Source of the DNA: Candidatus Acidiferrum typicum
Lineage (GTDB): Bacteria > Acidobacteriota > Terriglobia > Acidiferrales > UBA7541
NCBI GenBank assembly: GCA_002478115.1
Contig: DLMH01000126.1
Span: forward strand, 1 to 46,783
DNA: 46,783 nucleotides
Direction of reading: 5' to 3'
Below, one piece after another: positions 23,247 through 31,333 of the stretch; position 1 is the first letter of the stretch; each line of letters starts with the position of its first letter. The position numbers and the translations under genes were made by a program. The notes under the pieces are model-generated. The model had not been told where the DNA came from. It was given only the letters and a program-made list of their open reading frames with translations, and did not search any database.

Positions 23247-23382
23247 GCCCTTCCTGAGAGGTCCTCGGCGACTAGCCGCCCGCGCTGTCAAGGGCGCGCG
23301 GGGTTCGCGTTCACGGGAGCGAAGCGGACGCCCTTGACAGAAGAAGCGGGCGGTCTAGGCGCAGTCTTCTCGCAGGAAGGGC
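23247..23382. repeat. 136-nt nested hairpin in a 458-nt gene-free stretch (23177-23634)
   Basis: Three stems nest inside one another. The outer pair is GCCCTTCCTG / CAGGAAGGGC (23247-23256 with 23373-23382). The middle pair is CCGCCCGC / GCGGGCGG (23276-23283 with 23346-23353). The inner pair is CTGTCAAGGGCG / CGCCCTTGACAG (23285-23296 with 23329-23340), with a 32-base GC-rich cap. All arms are perfect. It lies upstream of the plasmid-type small gene and about 250 bases before the first dif-like site. It could be a structured 5' leader, a small RNA, or a replication/transfer origin. Nothing else recognisable is in this gap. Confidence 0.7.
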
Positions 23383-23634
23383 AGAGGGGGAAAAGAGAGT
23401 TCCGTGGGGAACTTACCGAAGAGAGTTGTGGTTTTGTGAATTCGTGAAAACTGGCGTGGATGGAATGTTACAAGGCGAATTCTTGCTTCAAGAACGGAGT
23501 AGCGCCAGAGGCGCAAAAAGAGGAAACCGTTTCAGTTCTTCTGCGGAGAAAGGTTCGTTCATCCGTTGGGCGAACCAATTGATTGAAGCTGACAACATAA
23601 AACATCCTTTGCGGCTCTTTTGGGGGCAGTACTA

Positions 23635-23660
23635 TGAATGATAAAGGACGTTATCATTCA
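23635..23660 (+). other. dif-like recombination site 1
   Basis: Arms TGAATGATAA (23635-23644) and TTATCATTCA (23651-23660) are perfect 10-bp inverted repeats around the 6-bp centre AGGACG. The ATAA/TTAT inner ends and 6-bp centre are the format of Xer (dif-like) sites. The integrase remnant starts 23 bases further on, so this may be the primary site of the element. The upstream flank (from about 23592) is recognisably similar to that of site 4. Confidence 0.7.
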
Positions 23661-23682
23661 CTAATCGGCAGTAGGGAACAAG

Positions 23683-23998
23683 ATGGGCCAGGGCGTCGTT
23701 CAGGTACTTTCGGGCGCACCGACGCTGCCAAAGCTGTTTGCCCCCGATGAGAGTGCTGCCAGGCGTTTCCTCGAATTCTTCACGGCCAATATAAGAAATC
23801 CGCACACCCGGAGGACTTATGCGCGGGCTGCTGTGGAATTTGCACTGCGAAAAAAGCGATCTGCGGGAGTTGGCGGATATCGAGCCCGTTCATGTGTCTG
23901 TTTATGTAGAGACACTACAAAAGAGATTGGCTCCACCTTCAGTAAAACAGCACTTGGCAGCGACACGGATGCTCTTTGATTGGCTCGTCGTCGGTCAG
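23683..23998 (+). pseudogene. XerC-like tyrosine recombinase, N-terminal remnant with frameshift
   Basis: ATG 23683 with GGGAA just upstream. The first frame gives the SAM-like core-binding domain start (ESAARRFLEFFTANIRNPHT, RRTYARAAVEFA). Near 23840-23848 the frame shifts and continues as CEKSDLRELADIEPVHVSVY, VETLQKRLAPPSVKQHLAAT, RMLFDWLVVGQ, where similarity ends at 23998. The catalytic domain is missing. A C-terminal piece of the same kind of integrase is found at 38872-39027 after the last dif-like site. The gene cannot be active as it stands; it probably once recombined the neighbouring sites. Confidence 0.75.
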
Positions 23999-24000
23999 CG

Positions 24001-24120
24001 GACACCGTCGAGCGGTTCTATAAGCTCGCGGAGGAAAGGGAGGTCCCGCTGTGTGAGCTTTTGGAGCTGGCGCTTGATGCCCTGGAGGGCAGGGGCGGGG
24101 ATGCTGGCTGGAACTGCTTG
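24001..24120 (+). pseudogene. orphan C-terminal fragment fused to the broken integrase
   Basis: Directly after the integrase remnant an open frame reads DTVERFYKLAEEREVPLCEL, LELALDALEGRGG. This is a helical C-terminal piece resembling the end of a small DNA-binding or plasmid protein, with no start of its own. It marks a deletion junction at about 23998-24001. Family not recognised. Confidence 0.35.
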
Positions 24121-24124
24121 CTTG

Positions 24125-24157
24125 GATTAAGAAAAAGTAGTACATTTTTTCTTAATC
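24125..24157 (+). promoter_or_regulatory. AbiE operator: 12-bp inverted repeat
   Basis: GATTAAGAAAAA (24125-24136) and TTTTTCTTAATC (24146-24157) are perfect inverted arms with a 9-base centre containing GTAGTAC. The repeat ends 18 bases before the abiEi ATG. AbiEi antitoxins are known to bind inverted repeats in their own promoter, so this is the expected autoregulatory operator. Confidence 0.65.
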
Positions 24158-24175
24158 GATGGGACGGGAAAAGCC

Positions 24176-24784
24176 ATGCAAACAATGCGGAATCAGATAC
24201 TTAGAAGGATTGAGCGGTTCGAGGACGGTAAAGCTTTCTCCGCAAAGGACTTCCTCGATATAGCCAGCCGGACGACGATAGATGTGGCACTGCATAGCCT
24301 GACGCATGAGGGAAAGATCAGGCGTATCCGTAGAGGTCTTTACGACAGACCCCGGTTCAATGCTGCCCTGGGTGGCCAACTAAGCCCTGACATTGATGAG
24401 GCAGCTCAGGCCATAGCAAGACGTCAGCGGTGGAAGATCGTACCCGAAGGGGCGTGGGCTGCAAATCTCCTCGGGCTTTCGACGCAAGTGCCCTCGAAGA
24501 TCATTTATCTGACAGATGGCCCAAACAAAAAAGTGGAGATTGGCCGGCGGAGCATTTTTTTTAAGCATGCTCGGCCGAAAGCGATGGCAGGACTGGAGGG
24601 CAAACCGGCGCTCGTGGTTCAAGCACTCCGACACCTTGGGAAAGAAAATGTTGGACCGCGCGAGATTGACACACTTCGGAGCCGCCTCAGTCCTCAAGAG
24701 AAGCGTCGTTTCCTAAAGGACACGCGTTTCAGCGTGGATTGGATTTATGACGTGGCAAAGCAGCTTGCGGAGAAGAGCGCGTGA
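24176..24784 (+). CDS. abiEi: AbiEi-type antitoxin (DUF6088-like)
   Basis: 202 residues. N-terminal winged helix at about 5-60 (AFSAKDFLDIASRTTIDVAL, HSLTHEGKIRRIRRGLYDRP) followed by the AbiEi-type domain (WKIVPEGAWAANLLGLSTQV, PSKIIYLTDGPNKKVEIG). In type IV toxin-antitoxin systems the antitoxin does not bind the toxin protein but represses the operon and counters the toxin's action. Operator at 24125-24157. Its stop overlaps the GTG start of the toxin gene (GTGA), so the two are translationally coupled. Confidence 0.85.
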   Translation: MQTMRNQILRRIERFEDGKAFSAKDFLDIASRTTIDVALHSLTHEGKIRRIRRGLYDRPRFNAALGGQLSPDIDEAAQAIARRQRWKIVPEGAWAANLLGLSTQVPSKIIYLTDGPNKKVEIGRRSIFFKHARPKAMAGLEGKPALVVQALRHLGKENVGPREIDTLRSRLSPQEKRRFLKDTRFSVDWIYDVAKQLAEKSA

Positions 24785-25794
24785 ATAAAGTTGCCATCAT
24801 GGAGGCGCGCGCGCGTGCGGATCTTTTCTCCGAAACCGCTGAGCGCATGAGCGTGGCCGAGGCCATCATCGAAAAGGACTTCTGGGCTTGTTGGGTGCTC
24901 AAGCAGCTTTTCTCGAACAAAGCGTTTGAGGGAAGGCTTCTTTTCAAGGGCGGGACTTCGCTTTCGAAAATATTCAAGGCGATCAATCGCTTTTCGGAAG
25001 ACATCGACCTCGCGGTGGATTATGAGGCGCTTGGGTTTAAGGGTGAGAACGACCCACGGCAAGAAAACATTTCAAATACGAAGCGAAACAAGATTCTTGA
25101 AAAGATGATGGAGGAGTGTCAGCGCTACATTGGCGGTGAGTTTCTTGACGTTCTCGGAAAACAATGCAGAGAAATTCTTGGGGCAGGGGACGGATGGGGC
25201 TTGGAAGTGAGCAAGGACGACAAGAACGTCGTTCTTTTTCATTATCCCGCGGCCAGCACGAAAAGGCTCTCGTATCTGAGACCGCAAGTAATACTTGAGC
25301 TCGGGACGCATGCTGAGTTTGTTCCGCGTGATAGTTTTACCGTCCACTCGTTTGCGGGCGAGCACTTTCCTAAGGTCGTTCTGGAGAATGATGTGCGGGT
25401 CGTGGCGCTTCTCGGAAAACGGACGTTTTGGGAGAAGGTGACGATTTTGCATGCCGAATATCACCGTCCGGCTGAGAAGGCTTTACCTGAGCGCTATTCG
25501 CGTCACTACTATGATGTGGCGATGATGGCGGAAGGCAAGATCAAGGACGAGGCTCTCGGTGACAGGGGGCTTCTGGCGCAAGTGGTAAAGCATAAAGAGA
25601 CTTTTTATTCCTCCGGCTGGGTGCGGTACGACCTGGCTAAGCCTGGAAGCCTTCGCCTCGTGCCACTTGAGAACCGGCGAGGGGTGCTGGAGCAGGACTA
25701 CAAAAAGATGGCTGTGATGATTTTTTGTGAGCCTCCTTCCTTTGGCTGGATTTTGGATCGGCTCGCTAACCTTGAAAAAGAAATAAACAAATAG
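24781..25794 (+). CDS. abiEii: AbiEii/AbiGii nucleotidyltransferase toxin
   Basis: 337 residues from GTG 24781, overlapping the antitoxin stop. The nucleotidyltransferase motifs are intact: KGGTSLSK at about 56-63 and the acidic motif SEDIDLAVD at 72-80 (D74 and D76). A C-terminal region with RYSRHYYDVAMMAEGKI follows, as in the AbiEii family (abortive phage infection; some members nucleotidylate tRNA). The gene appears full length and undamaged, unlike many neighbours. It ends inside the left arm of a bidirectional terminator. Confidence 0.88.
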   Translation: MNKVAIMEARARADLFSETAERMSVAEAIIEKDFWACWVLKQLFSNKAFEGRLLFKGGTSLSKIFKAINRFSEDIDLAVDYEALGFKGENDPRQENISNTKRNKILEKMMEECQRYIGGEFLDVLGKQCREILGAGDGWGLEVSKDDKNVVLFHYPAASTKRLSYLRPQVILELGTHAEFVPRDSFTVHSFAGEHFPKVVLENDVRVVALLGKRTFWEKVTILHAEYHRPAEKALPERYSRHYYDVAMMAEGKIKDEALGDRGLLAQVVKHKETFYSSGWVRYDLAKPGSLRLVPLENRRGVLEQDYKKMAVMIFCEPPSFGWILDRLANLEKEINK

Positions 25795-25824
25795 CCCGCG
25801 CCAGCGAGGAGGCCAGCGCGGGCT
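25793..25824. terminator. bidirectional terminator after abiEii
   Basis: AGCCCGCGC (25793-25801) and GCGCGGGCT (25816-25824) form a 9-bp stem with a 14-base loop; the toxin stop codon overlaps the left arm. The DUF6876-type gene converges and ends at 25835. Confidence 0.7.
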
Positions 25825-25834
25825 TTGCGCATAC

Positions 25835-26200
25835 TCAATACTCGCTCGCCAATAGGATCGCATTGTTCGTGAAGTAGAACTTGATTTCATCGAGTGGGAA
25901 GTCGGTGTACTCGATGTGTTGGGTGTAGATGATGTTGTTGTTGCCATCGTCGCAAACGACCGTCGCGGAGTGATCGGGGCGAACGGTGAGCTTCCATACC
26001 TGAAACTCCTCGCCACGCACGCGCGCTTCATGCATTTGTGCGATCGCGATGATATCGAGAAGCCAGTAAGCGCCGCCTTTTTCGGCCACATATTCCGCGC
26101 CGTCGGTGTAAAGAACGTTGCGGTTAAGGCCGTGACGTTACCAGTTCTCGCTACCGATAAACTGCGCCAGGTCTGCTTTGTTGAGAGTTTTCGTTGTCAT
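25835..26200 (-). pseudogene. DUF6876-type protein gene with in-frame stop
   Basis: Reading from ATG 26198-26200 gives MTTKTLNKADLAQFIGSENW, then TAA at 26138-26140, then in the same frame RHGLNRNVLYTDGAEYVAEK and onward to DFPLDEIKFYFTNNAILLASEY at 25835. The reading frame is otherwise intact, and a Tyr codon (TAT/TAC) is the obvious ancestor of the TAA. The family is a small conserved protein of mobile elements, commonly near ParB-like and plasmid-type proteins; function unknown. Either a nonsense mutation or a sequence error. Confidence 0.75.
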
Positions 26201-26297
26201 GATGTTGCCTCTTTTCTTGAAGTGACCCCCAAGGGGGGGCGAGAGAGGCAACGACAGGCGCGGGAAAGTAGCAGGGTCACAGGTAACCGTGGAATAA

Positions 26298-26972
26298 ATG
26301 AGGGGAAGCCCGTATGCCAAGACTCCCGTAACTCGTTGGCTCGAAGATTGTGCTGCATGGTGTGCGGGTGGGTGGAAGACAGGGGCGCCGCGGTTGTCAG
26401 GCCTTATTCGAACATGGGAAGGTTTCAATTCGCGTATGCGGACGGAGTCGGAGCTCTTTCGGTTGAAAGTAGACCTGGTTCGCTTTCTTTTTGCGCACCG
26501 GACGCCGGATATAGCGGCGTGGGTATGGCTGAAGGAAGCGTTTGAACTCTTGCTGGATCCAGTGCTGAAGAGAGAGCCGACGTTGAGGGATGAAAGTGTG
26601 GCGGTCAGGAATCTTATGGTAGTTTGCGAGAAGGACGGAAGACTGCAAGAGCTCACCGTGGCTGGGTTGGGTGGTCAGGCCGGTTCGCGAGATCATGTAA
26701 ACCTGATTACACTTCATAGCGCGAAAGGACTGGAGTTTGACGTTGTCGTGATGATGGGAATGGACCAGGGCAGAATGCCATCCTGGGCCGCAAAGACAGT
26801 GGAGAGCAAGCGAGAGCCAAGGCGGTTGTTTTACGTGGGTCTGACACGGGCTCGCCACGAAGTTCACATCACATTCTCGGGATTTACTACGAATAGGTAC
26901 GGTAAGCGGTTCGACAATGGTCCGTCAGAGTTTGTGATCGAAGTGGCGAAACGGCTTAAAGAGAGGTCATGA
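26298..26972 (+). pseudogene. UvrD/Rep-family helicase, C-terminal remnant
   Basis: 224 residues containing only the last part of a superfamily 1 helicase: motif V VNLITLHSAKGLEFDVVVMM and motif VI RRLFYVGLTRARHEVHITFS. Walker A and motifs I-IV are missing. The open frame begins abruptly after the DUF6876-type gene, with no ribosome binding site, so this is a 5'-truncated gene and probably not functional. In intact elements such helicases commonly belong to the same backbone. Confidence 0.75.
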
Positions 26973-27022
26973 GGATTCTGGCTGCACTTGTTGATTAGGC
27001 GAAGGCGGCCAGACTTCCTTTA

Positions 27023-27407
27023 TTAATTCTGGCCAGGATATCCTTGTTTCGCATCCCTTTCAGATAAATCTCGGCGCTGGACCGCTGGATTGCCCAGCCA
27101 GCGTACATTATCGTAAAGTGTCGCGGCGCTCAACAGGCCGCAAAACGGCTCGCCGACTTCTCCGGGTATATTCTCTTGGGACGCGCCGTTATCGAAAGTC
27201 GCATCAATAAAGTTAGCCCACATCGAGTCGGCCGAGTATGCGCGACCGTTGATGAATCGCGGGCATCTTGATGTAACAGGATTGAGGCCCATAAAAAAAG
27301 GTTATGGGACGTAGTCCGGCTGCGGTGAACTTGGTCTTCACGGGCGCGTTAAGATCAGCATGCCTCCAGAAGAGGGTAGGAGGACGATTAAGGACCCGAA
27401 ATGTCAT
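27023..27407 (-). pseudogene. unknown gene after FRG-SET, probable frameshift in a T7 run
   Basis: The ATG at 27405-27407 overlaps the TGA of the SET frame (ATGA), so a real coupled gene starts here: MTFRVLNRPPTLFWRHADLN. After KFTAAGLRPITFF it meets seven T residues on the coding strand. Removing one T joins it to MGLNPVTSRCPRFINGRAYS and a further 75 codons to 27023; as written it stops after about 64 codons. No family recognised. Either a broken gene, a slippage site or a homopolymer error. Confidence 0.45.
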
Positions 27408-28668
27408 CCTTTCTTTATTTTCTTGCGCACTGAGCCTTTTGTCTTAATGGGCTTGGATACTGCGTGATCGCTATACGTAGTGGAATCGACAGTCAGTTCC
27501 TCGCCTTCCTTGATGTCTCGGAGCGCCAAAAAGTCGTAATTCTCATCACACCTGACATTCGGTCTATCACCCGGCTTCGGATCATTCAGATACCACGACG
27601 TTGTAAGGCAATCAAAACGACGAGGGCAGCCATATCGTTCGGGACGGCCATCCTTGCCATTTTTTACGACAGCGAAATCATCATAGAATTGCGTAAGCTG
27701 TTTGTTGGCAGCTGGTCCGGTTTTATCCATCTCATTTCATCCGAATCTTGAGAAAACAGTCGTGTGTCTTTCTTAATTGGGACGATGGCGAACACACCCA
27801 CCCCGTGAATCGGAGACGGTTTCAGCCTGGTAAGAATGCCTGTGTGCGGTAGTTTTTCATCATCGTCGGGCAGCCAATGCCTAGTGACGCCTTTTCCGAG
27901 TCCTTCCAAATCGGGATAGATTACAGCTTCGTCGATACCGTAGTCATCTAGCTCATCGCGAATATCGTCCGTCGCATAACTGGGAATTACAATTCTTGCC
28001 AAATGGTCTGTTGGTTTAGGAAAAAGCTCATTCAAGCGGGCGCGACGGCGCCCATGCACGGTGAAGCAAGAACGCTGGGCCGCGATTCGAGCATCGAACT
28101 GCGTCGGATAAATGGCGACAGGCAACTTCGTGGTCAGCTTGGCTTTGGCGTCGAAACGATCTGGAAGCCAAGGCTGGTATCTTCGAGCATCTGCTTCAGA
28201 CAAGCCGGGTGACCCGGCAGGAAGCACCTCGGAGTAACCCTTTCCCAGTACGATCCCATTCAGCCACCAGGGATCGATGACCCATACCACTGCATCATGT
28301 AAGCCGTCGCTGTCCTTAAGAGCGAAGTAGAGACCTATCTGCGGATTTTCTGTCCAATCAAGCAAGCGTGTCGGCGCGCCGTAATGTTGCATGAGGAAGT
28401 ACCACTCCCAGGCATTCGCTGGTTTGTAGCTGGTCAAACCGGGAGCACGCCTTACAAACTCTTCGCGGATTTCATCTTCGGCAGAAAGCAATTCGTTGAT
28501 AGTGCTGTGAGGTCGATAGAGTTTCGGAAGCAAAGGCCAATTCGATTTTCGCGAACCCCGATACCAAAGGCCGGGCTCGCCATCCTTCTTCGACTCCCAG
28601 GCCCTTTCAATCTCCTTGATTCGCTCCATGAATTTGAGCAACGTCTCAGCAATATAGGTTTGCGTCAT
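27404..28668 (-). pseudogene. FRG-domain + SET-domain fusion gene with a one-base frameshift
   Basis: ATG at 28666-28668 has AAGGA about 7 bases upstream. The first frame carries an FRG domain (GLWYRGSRKSNWPLLPKLYR, WYFLMQHYGAPTRLLDWTEN, PQIGLYFALKD) and then the start of a SET domain (LKPSPIHGVGVFAIVPIKKD). Near 27685-27695, at the codons for NSLRN, the frame is lost; the next frame continues QFYDDFAVVKNGKDG ... SWYLNDPKPGDRPNV ... ALRDIKEGEELTVD, the rest of the SET domain. One extra C restores a single protein of roughly 420 residues. FRG domains occur in many defence-island proteins and SET domains methylate lysines; the joint role is unknown. Confidence 0.75.
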
Positions 28669-28760
28669 TCTTGTATCCTTAATACGTCGCAAAGTAGCTC
28701 ACCGGTTTCTCCGGGTTACAGCCGCGCTTCGTCGTAGAGCTTGCCGCGACCGGAAGTAAG

Positions 28761-29285
28761 CTAAGGTATACCTTCTGTCTTCATATGTTCCAAGAGTGCC
28801 TTGTTATTGCGGGCCTGAAGCCAGTCGCGGCAGAGGAGCACGAGCTCGAACTGTGTTTGAAGATAGTTGTTCGTAACTTTCTTGCGGTAATGATCTTTGA
28901 GATAGCGCGCCGGATGCGCGAGATTTCTGACCATACGAACTACCTCAGCATAGTCGCCGATCTGTGCCTTTCTGCTGTTCCGGTCGCCGTTCGGGGCGGA
29001 CGGTAGCCATTGCGCCGCTTTCGCTACTGCCAGCAGGTCGAAGAGCTCCCACTTCAAGAGGTTGTTCCGTTTCTTCGGATCTCTCGGAAGTTGACCGGTA
29101 CGCTCGGCCTCGTCCGGAAAACAGTTGACCATCAAAATCAGTATGGTCTCAAGCGCGGAGCCAAGCATGATACATCCGGCCAGGTAGGACTTGGCTTTCT
29201 CGCAGCGTAGCGCTTCCTGCCAGTAGACGCGGGACAGCCGTGATAATTCGAGTTCTTGTTCATCGGTGAGCGTGGTGAAAGGCAT
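28761..29285 (-). CDS. helical protein, possibly HEPN-like
   Basis: 174 residues; AGGA lies about 9 bases before ATG 29283-29285, inside an 89-nt repeat shared with 38768-38856. All-helical, with a hydrophobic stretch (SYLAGCIMLGSALETILILM) and RMVRNLAHPARYLKDHY near residue 118, where R-x6-H fits the HEPN ribonuclease motif. Such proteins are common small partners in defence islands. Family assignment is by motif only. It lies just left of dif-like site 2 and reads away from it. Confidence 0.45.
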   Translation of the reverse strand: MPFTTLTDEQELELSRLSRVYWQEALRCEKAKSYLAGCIMLGSALETILILMVNCFPDEAERTGQLPRDPKKRNNLLKWELFDLLAVAKAAQWLPSAPNGDRNSRKAQIGDYAEVVRMVRNLAHPARYLKDHYRKKVTNNYLQTQFELVLLCRDWLQARNNKALLEHMKTEGIP

Positions 29286-29371
29286 TGTTGCATTCCTGTC
29301 TCAGTTGGAGGTGAAAATCGCCCTGACTATACAATCAGGTCGCGTGTTCTGGTAGCGTGTGATAAAGGACG
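29283..29371. repeat. 89-nt repeat, copy A (with 38768-38856)
   Basis: 80 of 89 positions match copy B with no gaps. The repeat runs from the start codon and ribosome binding site of the leftward gene at 28761 up to the centre of dif-like site 2. It therefore carries a 5' end plus a recombination site as one unit. Confidence 0.85.
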
Positions 29372-29380
29372 TTGTCAGTG
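29357..29380 (+). other. dif-like recombination site 2 (degenerate right arm)
   Basis: Left arm GTGTGATAA (29357-29365), centre AGGACG, right arm TTGTCAGTG (29372-29380). The left arm and centre equal those of site 5; the right arm has four mismatches to a perfect repeat. It separates the FRG-SET block from the ubiquitin-like block. Nothing else is recognisable in the gene-free stretch to 29507. Confidence 0.6.
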
Positions 29381-29507
29381 TCGATATTCTATTTCGCTGC
29401 GCGGCTTTAGAGAAAGCGATGATCGGGCTTTCGGTTCAGCCTCCAGGGAAAAGCGTAAAGTAGACCTGTAGCATGCCGTATTTTTGCAAATCCGGTAATG
29501 TTACGCT

Positions 29508-30080
29508 CTACCCCCCGCGAGGACGCGATCTCTTAAGTTGAAGATCTACGCCTGTGACTTTGAATCGAAAGGTCAGCATGTCCTGGCTGCAACCATAGAA
29601 TCGACAGGCGGCTTGATCCGTTAATCGTGTCTGGCGAATGTTGAAAAGCGCATCCCTGGGCAAAAGCAACGCCCCGCTCAGCCAATTGGCTTCTTCCTCT
29701 TGGGCTCGATTATACGTACTCAAAAGCAAGATTTGATCGCTGGAGACATCCACGCGAGCTGGTGTATGCGCCAGCACAAGATGGGAAAGCTCGTGCATGA
29801 AATCACTGTTCATTCGGGCGGGGGAATGACCGGAATTCAGAATCACGGCGTGTCGCGCTCCGGCGCAAACGGTCGCCGCCGACCAGCTATCGGAATCAGC
29901 GCGCAACACCGCAACGCATTCGGCAGGGATGCCGGGGACCTCTTCGAGCTTCCATACAACTATTTCCAAATGGGCAGCCAGTTTCCTGGGGTCGAGCGCG
30001 TCAACTGACTTCAGCCTCAATTCCGACCTCAGAGCTGCAGAGGTGTTTTCGCACCAACTCTTGAACCCACGCTTGTACAC
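29508..30080 (-). CDS. ImmA/IrrE-family metallopeptidase
   Basis: 190 residues. The zinc-peptidase motif HELSHLVLAH is followed by EEEANWLSGALLLPRDAL, the hallmark pairing of the ImmA/IrrE (COG2856) family; these proteases cut or remove a partner XRE repressor. Its partner is directly upstream (XRE stop at 30083, ImmA start at 30080, 2-base gap). The pair is divergent from the ubiquitin-like operon at 30543, an arrangement like CapH/CapP controlling CBASS. Intact and full length. Confidence 0.88.
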   Translation of the reverse strand: MYKRGFKSWCENTSAALRSELRLKSVDALDPRKLAAHLEIVVWKLEEVPGIPAECVAVLRADSDSWSAATVCAGARHAVILNSGHSPARMNSDFMHELSHLVLAHTPARVDVSSDQILLLSTYNRAQEEEANWLSGALLLPRDALFNIRQTRLTDQAACRFYGCSQDMLTFRFKVTGVDLQLKRSRPRGG

Positions 30081-30082
30081 GC

Positions 30083-30427
30083 TTAGTTGCCATCCTTCTC
30101 CAATTGCATGAGCGCTCTTTGCGCGGCAAGAATCATTTGGGCAAGGGCTTTCGCTGTTTCCGGCGAAATGGCTTGGTCCTTCCGAAAATGAACGGAAAGG
30201 CCTGATGATTCCGATTTAGCGGTGGCGATGCCGAGAACCGATGCCGGATCGACTCGCAACCATTTGCAGATTTTACCGAAGGTATCGAGGTCAGACATTT
30301 TTCCACGCTCGACTCGTGACAATGTTGCCGGGCTGACCCCGACTTCGGCGGCGACTTCGCGGATACCACGCGATGCGCGTCGCTCGAGCGCAAGCCGGCC
30401 TAAGCTATGAACCGTTAGAGCTTTCAC
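30083..30427 (-). CDS. XRE-family repressor paired with ImmA
   Basis: GTG at 30425-30427 has a strong AGGAGG (30432-30437) 4 bases upstream; the longer frame to 30568 would run through the operator and is rejected. 114 residues. HTH at about 8-62 (HSLGRLALERRASRGIREVA, VSPATLSRVERGKMSDLDTF), then a tail ending in a helix. A palindrome TCTTACACGTAAGA at 30439-30452 sits at its ribosome binding site. It probably represses itself and perhaps the divergent ubiquitin-like operon, and is relieved by ImmA cleavage. Confidence 0.85.
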   Translation of the reverse strand: MKALTVHSLGRLALERRASRGIREVAAEVGVSPATLSRVERGKMSDLDTFGKICKWLRVDPASVLGIATAKSESSGLSVHFRKDQAISPETAKALAQMILAAQRALMQLEKDGN

Positions 30428-30438
30428 AGTGCCTCCTG

Positions 30439-30452
30439 TCTTACACGTAAGA
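30439..30452. promoter_or_regulatory. XRE operator between repressor and ubiquitin-like operon
   Basis: TCTTACACGTAAGA is a 6-2-6 palindrome next to the XRE ribosome binding site. A further half-site GTAAGA lies at 30495-30500, closer to the multi-ubiquitin gene. Both are in the 115-base divergent spacer. Confidence 0.45.
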
Positions 30453-30542
30453 ATTTGTTTGACTGGGAATAGGGAAGGGTGTAGTGTTTCATTCGTAAGA
30501 AAGTATCGCTTCCGCGAGAAAATCGCAAGGAGCAAGATCACC

Positions 30543-30977
30543 ATGGAACGCATCGAGTATCGGGTCAACGACGTTGGCCAGCAAACAGAGCATCAGACGA
30601 TGACTGCACGACAAATTCTCAAACACGCTGAGATCGATCCCGGCTTGCACTTTCTCCTGGAGACGCATCCTGAGCATGTCGATTTTCAGGATAGGCCGGA
30701 CGAAGCGATACACATGGTCCCGCACATGCGGTTCGTGACAGAACACCAAGTGATCGAATACAAGGTGAACGACGAGGACCAAACCACAAAGCACCGGCAC
30801 CTTACTGCCAGTGAAATCCTGGTTCACGCGGGAATCGACCCTGCCGCAAACTACCTTGCGGAAGTGTTCCCCGAGCACATTTCCTTTGAAGGGAAACCAG
30901 ATGAGCGAATCCGCATGCATCAGCACATGAAATTCATATCAGTTTCCATCAAGCCGACGCCGGTGTCGAGGCAGTAG
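30543..30977 (+). CDS. multi-ubiquitin-like protein (two beta-grasp repeats)
   Basis: ATG 30543 with AAGGAG 11 bases upstream gives 144 residues in two tandem repeats of about 70 residues. Matching segments are IEYRVNDVGQQTEHQTMTAR versus IEYKVNDEDQTTKHRHLTAS, and ILKHAEIDP...HPEHVDF versus ILVHAGIDP...FPEHISF. Each ends IHMVPHMRFVT or IRMHQHMKFIS. This is the pattern of the prokaryotic Multiubiquitin family. The C-terminus (KPTPVSRQ) has no terminal Gly-Gly, so the protein would need trimming or is not attached in the usual way. First gene of the operon with E2-like and JAB-E1 proteins. Confidence 0.8.
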   Translation: MERIEYRVNDVGQQTEHQTMTARQILKHAEIDPGLHFLLETHPEHVDFQDRPDEAIHMVPHMRFVTEHQVIEYKVNDEDQTTKHRHLTASEILVHAGIDPAANYLAEVFPEHISFEGKPDERIRMHQHMKFISVSIKPTPVSRQ

Positions 30978-30979
30978 GA

Positions 30980-31333
30980 ATGAAATCTTTTGCGGAGCAG
31001 TTGAAGGAGCTTGGCTACACGGTCACCCAGGAGGGTGAGAAAATTTCTTTTCCCTTCAGGATCGAGACCGGAAAGCGGGCTGGTGAAGACATCATGCTCG
31101 GTTTCATCGCCAACGCGGACTTCATGCTTAACCCGCCTTCGGGGCCGCACGTGCGCCCGCGATTGTTGCCTATGAATGCTGAACAGGTACCACATCCGGT
31201 CGGTGGGGTCCACGAAAGCCCCTTCGGGAAAGACTGGCAATACTGGAGCCGACCCATTAAGCATTGGGCGGAAACTCGCCGGAACGCCGCCGACTATATG
31301 GCTCACATCCACAGACTCTTTGATACGTTATGA
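30980..31333 (+). CDS. E2/RWD-like protein lacking a catalytic cysteine
   Basis: 117 residues, 2 bases after the multi-ubiquitin stop. The middle and end (PPSGPHVRPRLLPMNAEQVP, HPVGGVHESPFGKDWQYWSR, YMAHIHRLF) resemble prokaryotic E2-like proteins found in multi-ubiquitin operons: a beta sheet, a P-rich flap, then a W-rich helix pair. There is no cysteine anywhere in the protein, so it cannot form an E2 thioester. Its role may be structural or adaptor-like. Its stop overlaps the start of the JAB-E1 gene (ATGA at 31330-31333). Fold assignment is by context and pattern. Confidence 0.6.
   Translation: MKSFAEQLKELGYTVTQEGEKISFPFRIETGKRAGEDIMLGFIANADFMLNPPSGPHVRPRLLPMNAEQVPHPVGGVHESPFGKDWQYWSRPIKHWAETRRNAADYMAHIHRLFDTL

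Noticed and set aside
23247..23382. CRISPR-like or tRNA-like structure
   Set aside because: No repeated spacer pattern and no cloverleaf; the nested arms form one long hairpin instead.
30429..30542. Longer N-terminus for the multi-ubiquitin protein
   Set aside because: It would cover the XRE start and operator; a good AAGGAG and ATG at 30543 fit the repeat boundary.
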